Below are positions 10,186 to 19,961 of a stretch of DNA of 64,000 bases, piece by piece. The stretch is taken from assembly GCA_902635895.1 (NCBI GenBank), contig CACPPV010000001.1, positions 62,001-126,000 of the forward strand. Reading direction: 5' to 3'. This DNA comes from an uncultured Bacteroidota bacterium. Lineage in GTDB: Bacteria; Bacteroidota; Bacteroidia; Flavobacteriales; Flavobacteriaceae. Each line of letters opens with the position of its first letter. Position 1 is the first letter of the stretch. Made by a program: the position numbers and the translations under genes. The notes beneath the pieces were generated by a model that ran no database searches, was not told the origin of the DNA, and saw only the letters and a program-made list of their open reading frames with translations.

Positions 10186-11646
10186 TTGAAAAATTCAGAA
10201 AATCAATTTTTAGATGTAATTATACTGGGAGCTGGTATTTCTGGCATTGGAGCAGCATGTCACATGAGTAGAAATTGTCCTAATAAATCGTTTTTGATTT
10301 TAGAGGGAAGAAATAATCTTGGGGGGACATGGGACTTGTTTAAATATCCAGGCATTAGATCAGACTCTGACATGCACACATTTTCTTACAAGTTTAACCC
10401 GTGGACAAATGAAAACACAATTTCTGATGGAAAAACAATTTTAAAATACTTAAATGAAACTTCTTCAAAATTTGATTTAGATAAAAAGATAAAATACAAT
10501 CATTGGGTTAACGAAATTTGTTGGAACTCAACAAAAAACGAATGGACAGTTGTTGGAATTGATAGACATAAAAACAAAAGCATAAAGTATAATTGCAGAT
10601 TCTTAATGTCTTGTACTGGATATTATGATTATGAAAGTGGTTACACACCAAAATTTAAGGGTATTGAAAATTACAGGGGAAATTTTATTCATCCTCAAAA
10701 ATGGACAGAAGACATTGACTATTCAAATAAAAATGTGATTGTGATTGGTAGTGGAGCAACTGCTATAACTCTAATCCCATCATTATCTAAAAAAGCAAAA
10801 CACGTCACAATGCTTCAAAGATCCCCAACTTATTTGATGAACCTTCCTAAAAAAGACAAATTCATAAATTTTCTTTTTCGTTTTATTCCTTCAAAAATTG
10901 CACATACGATTTCTAGGTGGAAATATATTTTAAGACAAATTTATTTTTATCAAATTTCAAAACGTAGACCTACAGAGGTAAAAGCTTTTATTAAGAACGA
11001 AATAAAACAAGTTCTGCCTAAGGATTTTGATATTGAAACTCATTTTAATCCAAAATACAATCCGTGGGATGAGAGAGTTTGTGTGGTAGTTGATAATGAT
11101 TTATTTGATTGCATAAGACAAGAAAAATGTTCTGTAATCACAGATCAAATAAAATGTTTTAAAGAAGACAGTATTCTTCTTGAATCCGGAAAAGAATTAA
11201 AAGCTGATCTTGTGATCTCAGCAACTGGACTTAATTTAAAATTCATGGGTGGAATTAAAATTAAAATTGATGATAAAACCATTGACACATCAAAATTAGT
11301 AAGCTACAAGGGAATGATGTTACAAAAAATTCCAAACACAACAATAGTATTTGGATATACAAATTCTTCTTGGACTTTAAAAATTGATTTGGTTTGTGAA
11401 TATTTTTGTAGAATTATAAACCACATGGACAAAAATAATTTTAAGTCATTTGTGACTGAAATAAATGACAAGAATTTAGAAACAGAACCTAGTATAGGAT
11501 TAAATTCAGGTTATGTAAGAAGAGCTTCAAAAATTCTTCCAAAACAAGGAAAAAAATATCCATGGAAATTAAATCAAAATTACATCAAGGATATGTTTCT
11601 ACTAAGATTTAAAAAAATTGAAGATGGATACATCAATTTCAAATGA
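10186..11646 (+). CDS. Flavin-containing / Baeyer-Villiger-type monooxygenase (EthA-like), TTG start
   Basis: GAGISGIGAACHM Rossmann, NLGGTWDLFKYPGIRSDSDM, NFIHPQKWTEDIDYSNKNVIVIGSGATA. Confidence 0.88.
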   Translation: MKNSENQFLDVIILGAGISGIGAACHMSRNCPNKSFLILEGRNNLGGTWDLFKYPGIRSDSDMHTFSYKFNPWTNENTISDGKTILKYLNETSSKFDLDKKIKYNHWVNEICWNSTKNEWTVVGIDRHKNKSIKYNCRFLMSCTGYYDYESGYTPKFKGIENYRGNFIHPQKWTEDIDYSNKNVIVIGSGATAITLIPSLSKKAKHVTMLQRSPTYLMNLPKKDKFINFLFRFIPSKIAHTISRWKYILRQIYFYQISKRRPTEVKAFIKNEIKQVLPKDFDIETHFNPKYNPWDERVCVVVDNDLFDCIRQEKCSVITDQIKCFKEDSILLESGKELKADLVISATGLNLKFMGGIKIKIDDKTIDTSKLVSYKGMMLQKIPNTTIVFGYTNSSWTLKIDLVCEYFCRIINHMDKNNFKSFVTEINDKNLETEPSIGLNSGYVRRASKILPKQGKKYPWKLNQNYIKDMFLLRFKKIEDGYINFK

Positions 11647-11651
11647 ATTAA

Positions 11652-11669
11652 ATAGTATATTTATACTAA
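11652..11669. promoter_or_regulatory. Putative TetR-type operator ATAGTAT-ATTT-ATACTAA
   Basis: One arm mismatch to the 18-bp palindrome; ends 13 nt before ATG of 11683. Confidence 0.55.
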
Positions 11670-11682
11670 ACATAATATTAAG

Positions 11683-12660
11683 ATGAGTAAACCTAAATTT
11701 ATAAATGAACTAAGTATTCCAGCTGTGGCAGCTCCAATGTTTTTAATTTCTGGACCAGAGCTTGTAATAGAATGCTGTAAAAATGGAATAGTTGGAACTT
11801 TTCCAGCTTTAAATCAACGAACATCTGAAGGCTTTGAAGAATGGTTAATTCAGATCAAAAGTGAACTAGATGAGTTTGAAAAAGAAACAGGAAAAAAAGC
11901 AGCTCCTTTTGGTGTAAATTTAATTGTACACAATACCAATCCAAGAGTTCAAGCCGATTTAATGTTGTGCGTTAAACATAAGGTTCCTATTATAATAACA
12001 TCACTTGGAGCAGTGAGTCAACTGGTTGATGCTGTTCATTCTTATGGAGGTTTAGTTTTTCATGATGTCATCAAAAAAAGACACGCAGAAAAGGCAGCAG
12101 AAGCTGGAGTTGACGGTTTGATTTTAGTTGCTGCTGGAGCTGGAGGACATGGTGGAACTCTTAATCCTATCCCATTTATCTCTGAAGTCAAGAAGTTTTT
12201 TAATAAAACAATATTACTTTCGGGTTGTATTTCTAACGGTCGAGACATAGCGTCAGCAAAACAAATGGGTGCTGATTTAGCGTACATGGGAACCAGGTTT
12301 ATAAACACCAAAGAAAGTAAAGCTGACGATGAATATAAGGAGATGATTATTAATTCAAAAGCTGAGGATATTGTATACACTGCCGCAGTTTCTGGAGTTA
12401 ACGCTAATTTTTTAAGACCAAGTCTAGAATCTATGGGAATTACGGAAGAAATGTGGGGAAATTCTAAAAAAATTGATTTTGGGAGTGAGTTGGATGCAGC
12501 AAAAGCTGAAGCTAAGGCATGGAAAACAATATGGTCCGCAGGTCAAGGTGTAACAACAATTGAAAACGATCTTTCCGTAAAAGATTTAGCTGAATCATTG
12601 AAAGAAGAATTTATATCTTCAATCAATGAACAGAAAAATCTTTTGGACACTTATAATTGA
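11683..12660 (+). CDS. Nitronate monooxygenase / 2-nitropropane dioxygenase family
   Basis: AAPMFLISGPELVIECC, LVAAGAGGHGG, GADLAYMGTRF. Confidence 0.88.
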   Translation: MSKPKFINELSIPAVAAPMFLISGPELVIECCKNGIVGTFPALNQRTSEGFEEWLIQIKSELDEFEKETGKKAAPFGVNLIVHNTNPRVQADLMLCVKHKVPIIITSLGAVSQLVDAVHSYGGLVFHDVIKKRHAEKAAEAGVDGLILVAAGAGGHGGTLNPIPFISEVKKFFNKTILLSGCISNGRDIASAKQMGADLAYMGTRFINTKESKADDEYKEMIINSKAEDIVYTAAVSGVNANFLRPSLESMGITEEMWGNSKKIDFGSELDAAKAEAKAWKTIWSAGQGVTTIENDLSVKDLAESLKEEFISSINEQKNLLDTYN

Positions 12661-14513
12661 TTTTTGTAAAACTCTAAAAACCAATCTATAGACTCTGGAT
12701 TTTTTAAAGAATCTTTACTAACAGAATCTTTGTGATCTAAACCAGACAATATCTTCTTGATAGGAACTTCAACTTTTTTACCACTTATTGTGTAAGGGAT
12801 GTCAGGAGTTTGATAGATTAAATCTGGAACGTGCCTTGGAGAGCATTTCTGTCTAATTGTAGCTCTTAATCCATCCTTTTTAATTAACATGTTGGATTTA
12901 ACAAACAAAATTAAACTGTTTTTATCTGAGTTATCTAAATGTATAATTAAACTATCTTCAACGTAACTTAAGTCTTTAATTGCGCTGTAAATCTCAGAAG
13001 TACCTATTCTAACTCCAGATCTGTTTAGGGTTGAATCAGATCTTCCATGAACTATAATACCACCACTTGATGTCTCCGTTACCCAATCTCCATGACTCCA
13101 TACTTTATTAAATTTAGAAAAATAACTCTTTTTGTATTTTTCTTGATTTTTATCATTCCAAAAACACAACGGCATGGATATAAAAGGTTTTGACAAAACC
13201 AATTCACCCATTTTATTTTTAATTTCTTTACCATTATCATCCCACACTTCAATGGGTGCTCCAAGCATCTTACACTGAATTTCTCCAGGAATGACTTTAT
13301 CATTTGGATTTCCACCAATAAATGCTGTGCAAACATCAGTGCCACCACTCAAAGAAATAATGTGTGATTTAGGAAAAATTTTACTTAGTCCAATATTGGT
13401 TTCTTTAAATAAAGGAGAACCTGTTGAGCCAACAGTTTTAATGAATGAAAAATCATCAGAAATAAGTTCTTTTGGAGGAACAGACAATTGGGTTTGATAA
13501 AAAACTGCTCCATGTCCAAAATGATTAATTTTTGATTTTTTTGCAAATCTCCATAAAACACCACTGTCAGGATATACTGGAGAACCGTTGTAAATACACA
13601 AAGTTGAACCAAGTAAAAGACTACTTAAAGCGTAATTCCACATCATCCAACCTGTTGTAGAATACCAGAAATAAGAATCTGAAGAATCGACGTTTTGGTG
13701 AATAGCTAAAGCTTTGAAATGTTCTAAAATCATTCCTCCTGTTCTATGAACAATTGCTTTGGGTTTACCGGTTGTTCCAGAGGAAAACAATATCCAAATT
13801 GGATGATTAAATTCGACCGAAGTAAAATTCAAATTATTTTTTTTTGAATCGTTTAAAAAAGTTGATTTGGAACATAAATCTAAAGATGACGTGATAGAAT
13901 CAATAGAATTTTTAAGTTTTGTGACTTTTGATTCCAAACTATAATTTTTTCCACCGTAAATGTAATCTGAATGATAAAATAAAAATTTTGGTTGGATTTG
14001 ATTAAATCTATCGAATACAGAATCGTACCCAAAATCTGGTGAGCATGAGGACCAAATGGCCCCAATTGAATTTGCAGCAAGGAAAGCAGCTACAGTCTCT
14101 GGCGTGTTTGAACAATATCCAACTACCCTATCACCTACTCCAACATTATTTTTGACTAGTATATTTTGAAATTCTAAAGTTTTATTTTTTAAAGAATTCC
14201 AAGAAATCTCTATGTAAGTTCCACTTTCGTCTTGATATTTTATAGCAGGAGAGGTTAACTTATCGTTCTTAAAAACATTTTTGGAATAGCTAATTTCTGA
14301 ATTGACAAACCAACTTGAATTGATAAAATTTTTATTGAATTTATAAATTATTTCTGGGGGGGTTTCAAATTCAACTTCAAAAAAGTTTACTATCGATACC
14401 CAGAAATCAGACATTTCATTAATGCTCCATTTATGAAGTTCCTGATAAGAGTCAAAAACTAAATTATGCTTTAATTTTAAATAGTCTACATATCTAGTTA
14501 AAATCGTTTTCAA
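12651..14513 (-). CDS. Acetoacetate-CoA ligase
   Basis: 620 aa; N-terminal ACAS domain, WILFSSGTTGKPKAIVH, WMMWNYALSSLLLGSTLCIYNGSP, SGGTDVCTAFIGGNP. Confidence 0.92.
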   Translation of the reverse strand: MKTILTRYVDYLKLKHNLVFDSYQELHKWSINEMSDFWVSIVNFFEVEFETPPEIIYKFNKNFINSSWFVNSEISYSKNVFKNDKLTSPAIKYQDESGTYIEISWNSLKNKTLEFQNILVKNNVGVGDRVVGYCSNTPETVAAFLAANSIGAIWSSCSPDFGYDSVFDRFNQIQPKFLFYHSDYIYGGKNYSLESKVTKLKNSIDSITSSLDLCSKSTFLNDSKKNNLNFTSVEFNHPIWILFSSGTTGKPKAIVHRTGGMILEHFKALAIHQNVDSSDSYFWYSTTGWMMWNYALSSLLLGSTLCIYNGSPVYPDSGVLWRFAKKSKINHFGHGAVFYQTQLSVPPKELISDDFSFIKTVGSTGSPLFKETNIGLSKIFPKSHIISLSGGTDVCTAFIGGNPNDKVIPGEIQCKMLGAPIEVWDDNGKEIKNKMGELVLSKPFISMPLCFWNDKNQEKYKKSYFSKFNKVWSHGDWVTETSSGGIIVHGRSDSTLNRSGVRIGTSEIYSAIKDLSYVEDSLIIHLDNSDKNSLILFVKSNMLIKKDGLRATIRQKCSPRHVPDLIYQTPDIPYTISGKKVEVPIKKILSGLDHKDSVSKDSLKNPESIDWFLEFYKNQL

Positions 14514-14523
14514 ACCTTAAAAA

Positions 14524-14877
14524 CTAATAACTGATTAAAAAATAAAGAGTTAAAATAAAAAATAAGCCATGAAGTAAGGCTATTTTTAAGTCTCTAGTTT
14601 GCTTTGAATAAAATGAAATTACAACAGAAAGTGAAACCAAAAAGTGAAACACTCCAAATACAATTAAAAAAGGTTTGTGCAAAACTGTGTTATCAAAATC
14701 TAAGACAACCAAAAGGGCAAAAACTGCAATGCTAACAGCAGCTGCACCGTACATTCTTGCTGATGTGATTAGTGAATTACTAGCGTTTTTATAAGCTTGC
14801 ATTAGCTTTGGATTAATCAATAAAATTGATCCTACAAGGAGCTCTAAAATCCCAGTTACAAGTATAAATATTTTCAT
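14524..14877 (-). CDS. Small four-TM membrane protein, related to the N-terminus of the 21285 ORF
   Basis: 117 aa, 4 hydrophobic segments; ILELLVGSILL..ARMYGAAAVSIAVFALL. Confidence 0.7.
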   Translation of the reverse strand: MKIFILVTGILELLVGSILLINPKLMQAYKNASNSLITSARMYGAAAVSIAVFALLVVLDFDNTVLHKPFLIVFGVFHFLVSLSVVISFYSKQTRDLKIALLHGLFFILTLYFLISY

Positions 14878-14919
14878 AATTATTAAGTTGTTATTACTTA
14901 TAAGTTAATTAAAATCTAA

Positions 14920-14937
14920 TTAGTATTAATTTACTAC
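14920..14937. promoter_or_regulatory. Degenerate putative TetR-type operator TTAGTAT-TAAT-TTACTAC
   Basis: Two mismatches in right arm; same spacing; ends 8 nt before start of 14946. Confidence 0.4.
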
Positions 14938-14945
14938 TTTTATAG

Positions 14946-15830
14946 ATGATGGATCAAGAAACTATCAGCAAATTAATTCCAGTTGCTGCTCTTTTAGTTT
15001 TAGGAGGGCTTGAAGCCATTGGTGGACTGTATTTTCATGACAAACGTTCTAAAAATGACATTACCATAGAACTGGTTTGCTTAACTGTTCTTCCTACATT
15101 AATACAACCTGCAATTTTAGCTTTTGTGCTATTTACAATGGATTCTTGGTTTTTTTCTTATGAAGATTTGTTTATTAATTCTCATTTTTTATGGCATGTG
15201 TTGGCTTTTCTAATATTAGATGATTTAACTCAATACCTATGGCATAGATTCTCACATGAAAATCCTTTTATGTGGAAACTCCACAGGCCTCATCATGTGG
15301 TTGAAGAAATGGGTGTTTTAGTAACTTACAGAAACGCTTTCATGTATTATGCTTTTATGCCCGGTTTATGGTTTACAGGTATTCTTATTTTTTTAGGAAT
15401 GACTGAAGTTTATCTTTACTACTTACCTATTAAAATGACTGTCATAATAGCTGCTCATAGTGAAACAAAATGGGACAGATTTTTATATAAATACAAAGTT
15501 CTCCATCCTTTAGCTTGGATCATTGAAAGAACCATTTCAACTCCAAGTACTCATTATGCACATCATGGTTTGACTTCCGAAGATGGAGTTTCAAATCCTA
15601 ACGGTAATTATGGAAATCTTCTTTTTTTCTGGGATATTTTGTTTGGAACTGCTAAAATCACTAGAAAATATCCAACCAAGTTTGGAGCTTGGAATAAGAT
15701 GAAAGAGCCTTGGTATGTTCAATTAATGTTCCCTATTTTAAAATCCAAAGACTCCAGAAGTGAACTTAGTTCCATAAAAACAAACATGGATTATGATCCT
15801 TCTAAGGATTACAAGGACTTCGATAGTTGA
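14946..15830 (+). CDS. Sterol desaturase / fatty acid hydroxylase family diiron membrane protein
   Basis: His boxes WHRFSHE, HRPHHVVEE, HYAHHG. Confidence 0.9.
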   Translation: MMDQETISKLIPVAALLVLGGLEAIGGLYFHDKRSKNDITIELVCLTVLPTLIQPAILAFVLFTMDSWFFSYEDLFINSHFLWHVLAFLILDDLTQYLWHRFSHENPFMWKLHRPHHVVEEMGVLVTYRNAFMYYAFMPGLWFTGILIFLGMTEVYLYYLPIKMTVIIAAHSETKWDRFLYKYKVLHPLAWIIERTISTPSTHYAHHGLTSEDGVSNPNGNYGNLLFFWDILFGTAKITRKYPTKFGAWNKMKEPWYVQLMFPILKSKDSRSELSSIKTNMDYDPSKDYKDFDS

Positions 15831-15833
15831 TAT

Positions 15834-16649
15834 ATGAAAAACTTAAATGATAAAGTTGTAGTCATTACAGGTGCTGGTTCTGGAATTGGGAGATCTTTAG
15901 CTTTAAAAATGTACAAACTTGGAGCAAAACTAGCTTTAAACGATCTCAAAAAAAATGCTTTGGATGAAACTTTATCAATGTTCGATAATCCTGAAAATAT
16001 ATACACCGAAACCTTTGATGTCTCTGTCAAAAAAGATTTTGATCTATTTGCAAAAAATGTGATCAACCATTTCAAAAAAGTGGATGTATTAATTAATAAT
16101 GCTGGCATCACTGTTGGAAGTTATTCTGTGTCTGAAACATCAATTGAAAAGTATGAGAAAGTCATAGGTATTAATTTATGGGGAATGATTTACGGAACAC
16201 TATGTTTTCTTCCAGAGTTAAGAAAACAAACGGAATCAAGTATAGTAAACATTTCTAGTGTTTGGGGATTGCTTGGTTCACCCTTTCAATCCGCTTACAG
16301 TGTATCTAAATTTGGGATAAGAGGTTTCAGTGAAGCATTGGCAGCAGAAGAATTTTGTATTAATTCTGGAGTTGTTGTCACAAGTGTTCATCCTGGTGGA
16401 ATCAAAACTAATATTGTTAGAAATATTGAGGGACAAACCCTTACCGAGAATCAATTAAAAAAATTAGATGCTCATTTTCCAACCACAGCCGATAAAACCG
16501 CAAATAAAATAATTGAAGGTATAACTAAAAAGAAAACAAGAATTGTAATAGGCCCTGATGCTAAACTAATGTATAGATTAACCAGATTTTCTAATAGAAT
16601 TACTATGAAATTCATAGTCAACTGGGCAAAAAAAATGATGAAAATATAG
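15834..16649 (+). CDS. SDR family oxidoreductase
   Basis: TGAGSGIG, NNAG, YSVSKFG. Confidence 0.92.
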   Translation: MKNLNDKVVVITGAGSGIGRSLALKMYKLGAKLALNDLKKNALDETLSMFDNPENIYTETFDVSVKKDFDLFAKNVINHFKKVDVLINNAGITVGSYSVSETSIEKYEKVIGINLWGMIYGTLCFLPELRKQTESSIVNISSVWGLLGSPFQSAYSVSKFGIRGFSEALAAEEFCINSGVVVTSVHPGGIKTNIVRNIEGQTLTENQLKKLDAHFPTTADKTANKIIEGITKKKTRIVIGPDAKLMYRLTRFSNRITMKFIVNWAKKMMKI

Positions 16650-16651
16650 CA

Positions 16652-17680
16652 ATGAAATCTTTGATAAAATATATATTTTCTTTACTTGTATTTGTAATAT
16701 TTATGTCTTTGTCATTTATTAATTTTTATCCTGAAAAACTTTCTAAATCTTTGACAAGTTTCACTATTGAAAGAAATCAAAAAAGTTTATCAATTAATGA
16801 GAATGAAATTACAGTGTTTACTGTAGGTACAGGCTCTCCTTTAAATACTAGTAGAGTTCAATCTGGAACAGCTGTGTTTATCAAAGACAAATTTTTCATT
16901 TTTGATGTTGGTGACGGAGTTGTGACAAAAGCAGAAGAAATGAATCTTCCTTTAAATGAGTTAGATGCAGTATTTATAACTCATTTTCACTCTGATCATT
17001 ACATAGATCTCCCTTATTTAATTAATAGATCTTGGGTTCTTGGAAGAAATAAAGACTTAAATATTTATGGACCTGAAGGATTGAAAAATATCCTCGATAG
17101 CAATTACGATTTTTTAAAACTAGAAAACAAACACCGAGTTGATCATCATGGTAGTGAAATAATGAACACTGAATATGCATATGGTGTATCTAATGAATTT
17201 AAGATAGAGGACAATAAAAAAATTATATACGACTCTGATGAAATTAAAATTACTGCCTTCAATGTTGATCATTATCCAGTTGAACCATCTGTTGGATATG
17301 CTATTGAATACAATAATAAAAAAGTAGTGATAAGCGGAGACACAAAAGCAAATGAATTAGTGTTTAAAATGGCCACAAATGCTGATTTATTAATACACGA
17401 GGCAATATTAAATTCTTTATTAAAAAATACAGTTAAAATTCTAGAAAATAAGGAAATGCACAGAAATTCACATATTGTTCATGATATTCAAGATTATCAT
17501 ACCCCACCAAATGAAATTGTTAAATTAGCCAATATAGCCAATGTTAAAACCTTAGTATTACATCATTTAGCTCCATCACCTGATAATATTATTATTAATA
17601 AACTCTATGAAAAACAAATCAAAGATTTTAATGGAAAGGTATATTTGGCAAAAGACGGTGACAAATTTATTGTTAAATAA
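16652..17680 (+). CDS. MBL-fold metallohydrolase (RNase Z-like), N-terminally anchored
   Basis: ITHFHSDHYIDLP, VISGDTKAN, LVLHHLAP; N-terminal TM segment. Confidence 0.85.
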   Translation: MKSLIKYIFSLLVFVIFMSLSFINFYPEKLSKSLTSFTIERNQKSLSINENEITVFTVGTGSPLNTSRVQSGTAVFIKDKFFIFDVGDGVVTKAEEMNLPLNELDAVFITHFHSDHYIDLPYLINRSWVLGRNKDLNIYGPEGLKNILDSNYDFLKLENKHRVDHHGSEIMNTEYAYGVSNEFKIEDNKKIIYDSDEIKITAFNVDHYPVEPSVGYAIEYNNKKVVISGDTKANELVFKMATNADLLIHEAILNSLLKNTVKILENKEMHRNSHIVHDIQDYHTPPNEIVKLANIANVKTLVLHHLAPSPDNIIINKLYEKQIKDFNGKVYLAKDGDKFIVK

Positions 17681-18253
17681 ATGAAGAATTTAAGTCAAAA
17701 TAAAATCTTAATTCCTGTAGTGACATTGCTGTCAATTTTACTTGGTATTTACATAGCTGTAACAAAAATAAATTCTTCTACACAAAACAGCGAATTGTCA
17801 ATTAAAAATGGTAACTGGATAGTTAATCCAAACATGGATTTAAAAGACAATTATCAAAGAGCTTATATAGCTAGAATTGGAGTTTTTGCTCTTGACGAGA
17901 AAGAGGCACTTTATTTTTTGGCTAGCAAAGACTCAGATGGTCAAATTTTAAGTTCAGATTTTGATTATCAAATAATTGGTAAACCACCAAAAGGTAGGTA
18001 TTGGAGCTACACCTTGTATGGTGAAGATTATTTCTTGGTTAAAAACGATCATAATATTCATGCAATAAATAAAGAAAACTTTGATATAAATAAACCCATT
18101 ATAATTTCCTCAAAAAGAAAAGAAGTTAATTGGCTTCCATCTGGAAATGAAAAAGAATTTCATATTACTCTAAGGATTTATAATCCTGAAAAAGATGTTT
18201 ACGAAAACCTAGAGTCTATAAAACTTCCTAAAATAAAAAGAGTTGGGCTATGA
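17681..18253 (+). CDS. DUF1214-like protein
   Basis: AYIARIGVFALDEKEALYF...YWSYTLYGEDYFLVKNDHNIHAI...NWLPSGNEKEFHITLRIYNPE. Confidence 0.65.
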   Translation: MKNLSQNKILIPVVTLLSILLGIYIAVTKINSSTQNSELSIKNGNWIVNPNMDLKDNYQRAYIARIGVFALDEKEALYFLASKDSDGQILSSDFDYQIIGKPPKGRYWSYTLYGEDYFLVKNDHNIHAINKENFDINKPIIISSKRKEVNWLPSGNEKEFHITLRIYNPEKDVYENLESIKLPKIKRVGL

Positions 18254-18765
18254 AAAAGTTAATTCTTTATCTTTTATTATCATTTATAGTAAGTTATGGA
18301 TCTTATAACGTCACTATTATAATGATTCCGAACATAATTTATAAAGTATTTCATTATAAAATTGTAAATAATCAAAATGTACATGATAATGAATTAAAAC
18401 ATTTTGATATACCCAACGACCAATCACGAGATGTTGTCATGCCTAATCCAGATTTTTTATATTCAACAAGTTTTTATGACTTAACTAATGGAGATCTTAA
18501 TTTAAAAGGTAAAATGCCTGACTCTACATACTGGTCTGTTTCATTTTATAAGCCTAATACTGTTAATTGGTTTGTAAAAAACGACAATGAATTTATTGAC
18601 AACAACCTTGATATGAAAATCTCTCTTTCTAATTCTAAACAAGAAAACAGTATAGTTTCACCTGTAAAAAAAGGATTTATGATTATACGAATATTAGTTG
18701 AAAAGAAAGATAGCAAATCAATAGATTATTATAAAGCGCTACAAAAAAGCATAACCTTAAATTAG
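18250..18765 (+). CDS. DUF1254-like protein
   Basis: RDVVMPNPDFLYSTSFYDLTNGDLNLKGKMPDSTYWSVSFY; overlaps upstream DUF1214-like ORF. Confidence 0.6.
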   Translation: MKKLILYLLLSFIVSYGSYNVTIIMIPNIIYKVFHYKIVNNQNVHDNELKHFDIPNDQSRDVVMPNPDFLYSTSFYDLTNGDLNLKGKMPDSTYWSVSFYKPNTVNWFVKNDNEFIDNNLDMKISLSNSKQENSIVSPVKKGFMIIRILVEKKDSKSIDYYKALQKSITLN

Positions 18766-18779
18766 TTTTTTTTATTAAA

Positions 18780-18797
18780 TTAGTATTTAAATACTAA
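18780..18797. promoter_or_regulatory. Putative TetR-type operator TTAGTAT-TTAA-ATACTAA (perfect palindrome)
   Basis: Perfect 18-bp palindrome, 6 nt upstream of ATG at 18804. Confidence 0.6.
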
Positions 18798-18803
18798 TTA
18801 TTA

Positions 18804-19961
18804 ATGAATAAATTAAAAAGACAAATTCAAAAGCTAATTGTTAATTTGATGGGGTCTCCCATTAAAATTGACCCTAGTATAAAGAACAGAAAGGTCAAAA
18901 CAATTGCTCCAATTCCGAAAGAAGTTTTCTGGGACGCTAGTGTTAAAATTCATAAAACAAAAAGTGGAATTGAATATGTAAAAACTCCAGAAGAATGTTT
19001 TTCAGAACTTCCTGGATATAATTTTAATGAAAATTATTGTGACATAAATGGACTTAAAATGCACTATGTTGATGCTGGTCCAAGCGATGGAAAAATTCTT
19101 TTATTACTTCATGGTCAACCGGTTTGGTCCTATTTGTACCGTACAATGATTCACGAACTGGTTGCAAAAGGATATAGATGTATTGCGCCAGATTTAATAG
19201 GGATGGGAAAGTCAGATAAACCAATTTCAATTAAATATCATGTTTATGACACTCATTGTGATAATGTTCTAACTTTTATTAAAAAATTGAAACTCAAAAA
19301 AATTACTCTTTTTTGTCAGGACTGGGGAAGTTTAATTGGTCTTAGAATTGCTGGTGAAAATTCGAAACTCTTTTCTGGTATTATTGCAGCTAATGCTGAA
19401 CTGCCAAAATTTACTGAAGAATCAAATCCATTACATATACCTGAGCCAGTAAAAATTAATACTAAAATTAAAAGTTTTAAAAAAGCAATGGCATATCACT
19501 TTTTGAATAATAAAGGATTTGATGTAAATATCTTTCAAGTTTGGATTAACTATTGTATTACCACTCCTTTTGTTCATATTAGGGAGATTATGACACTATC
19601 CTTATCGAAAGATTTCAAAAAGGATCAAAAAATTCTTGATGCCTATGCTGCTCCTTTTCCATCGTTTATTTATATGGCTGGCCCAAGAACCTTACCATCA
19701 ATGAATGCTGGAATTACCGGTCAAACTTTAAAAGCAATTGATGGATTAAAAAAATTTAAAAAACCTTTCCTATCTTTAATTGGTTTACAAGATAAGCTTC
19801 TGGGAACTCCAAGAATTCAGAACAAATGGATTAAAATTATTCCAGGTGCCAAGGGTCAAGATCATGAACAGTTCAAAGAAGCAAACCATTTCATTCAAGA
19901 AGATATTGGAGAAAAAATGGCTGATAGAATGCACAAGTTTATTTTAAAAAATAAAATTTAA
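18804..19961 (+). CDS. Haloalkane dehalogenase-like alpha/beta hydrolase
   Basis: LLHGQPVWSYLYRTMI, LFCQDWGSLIGLR nucleophile elbow, catalytic His in ANHFIQED. Confidence 0.85.
   Translation: MNKLKRQIQKLIVNLMGSPIKIDPSIKNRKVKTIAPIPKEVFWDASVKIHKTKSGIEYVKTPEECFSELPGYNFNENYCDINGLKMHYVDAGPSDGKILLLLHGQPVWSYLYRTMIHELVAKGYRCIAPDLIGMGKSDKPISIKYHVYDTHCDNVLTFIKKLKLKKITLFCQDWGSLIGLRIAGENSKLFSGIIAANAELPKFTEESNPLHIPEPVKINTKIKSFKKAMAYHFLNNKGFDVNIFQVWINYCITTPFVHIREIMTLSLSKDFKKDQKILDAYAAPFPSFIYMAGPRTLPSMNAGITGQTLKAIDGLKKFKKPFLSLIGLQDKLLGTPRIQNKWIKIIPGAKGQDHEQFKEANHFIQEDIGEKMADRMHKFILKNKI

Noticed and set aside
12060-12380. 106-aa antisense ORF in the nitronate monooxygenase
   Set aside because: Fully antisense to a well-supported gene; no recognisable domain; low-complexity Ser/Pro-rich translation.
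13079-14080. Several short ORFs (13079, 13291, 13385, 13880) overlapping acetoacetate-CoA ligase
   Set aside because: Out-of-frame or antisense shadows; the 620-aa ligase reads through intact so no frameshift is implied.
15809-16111. 100-aa antisense ORF in the SDR gene
   Set aside because: Antisense to a clear SDR; shadow ORF.
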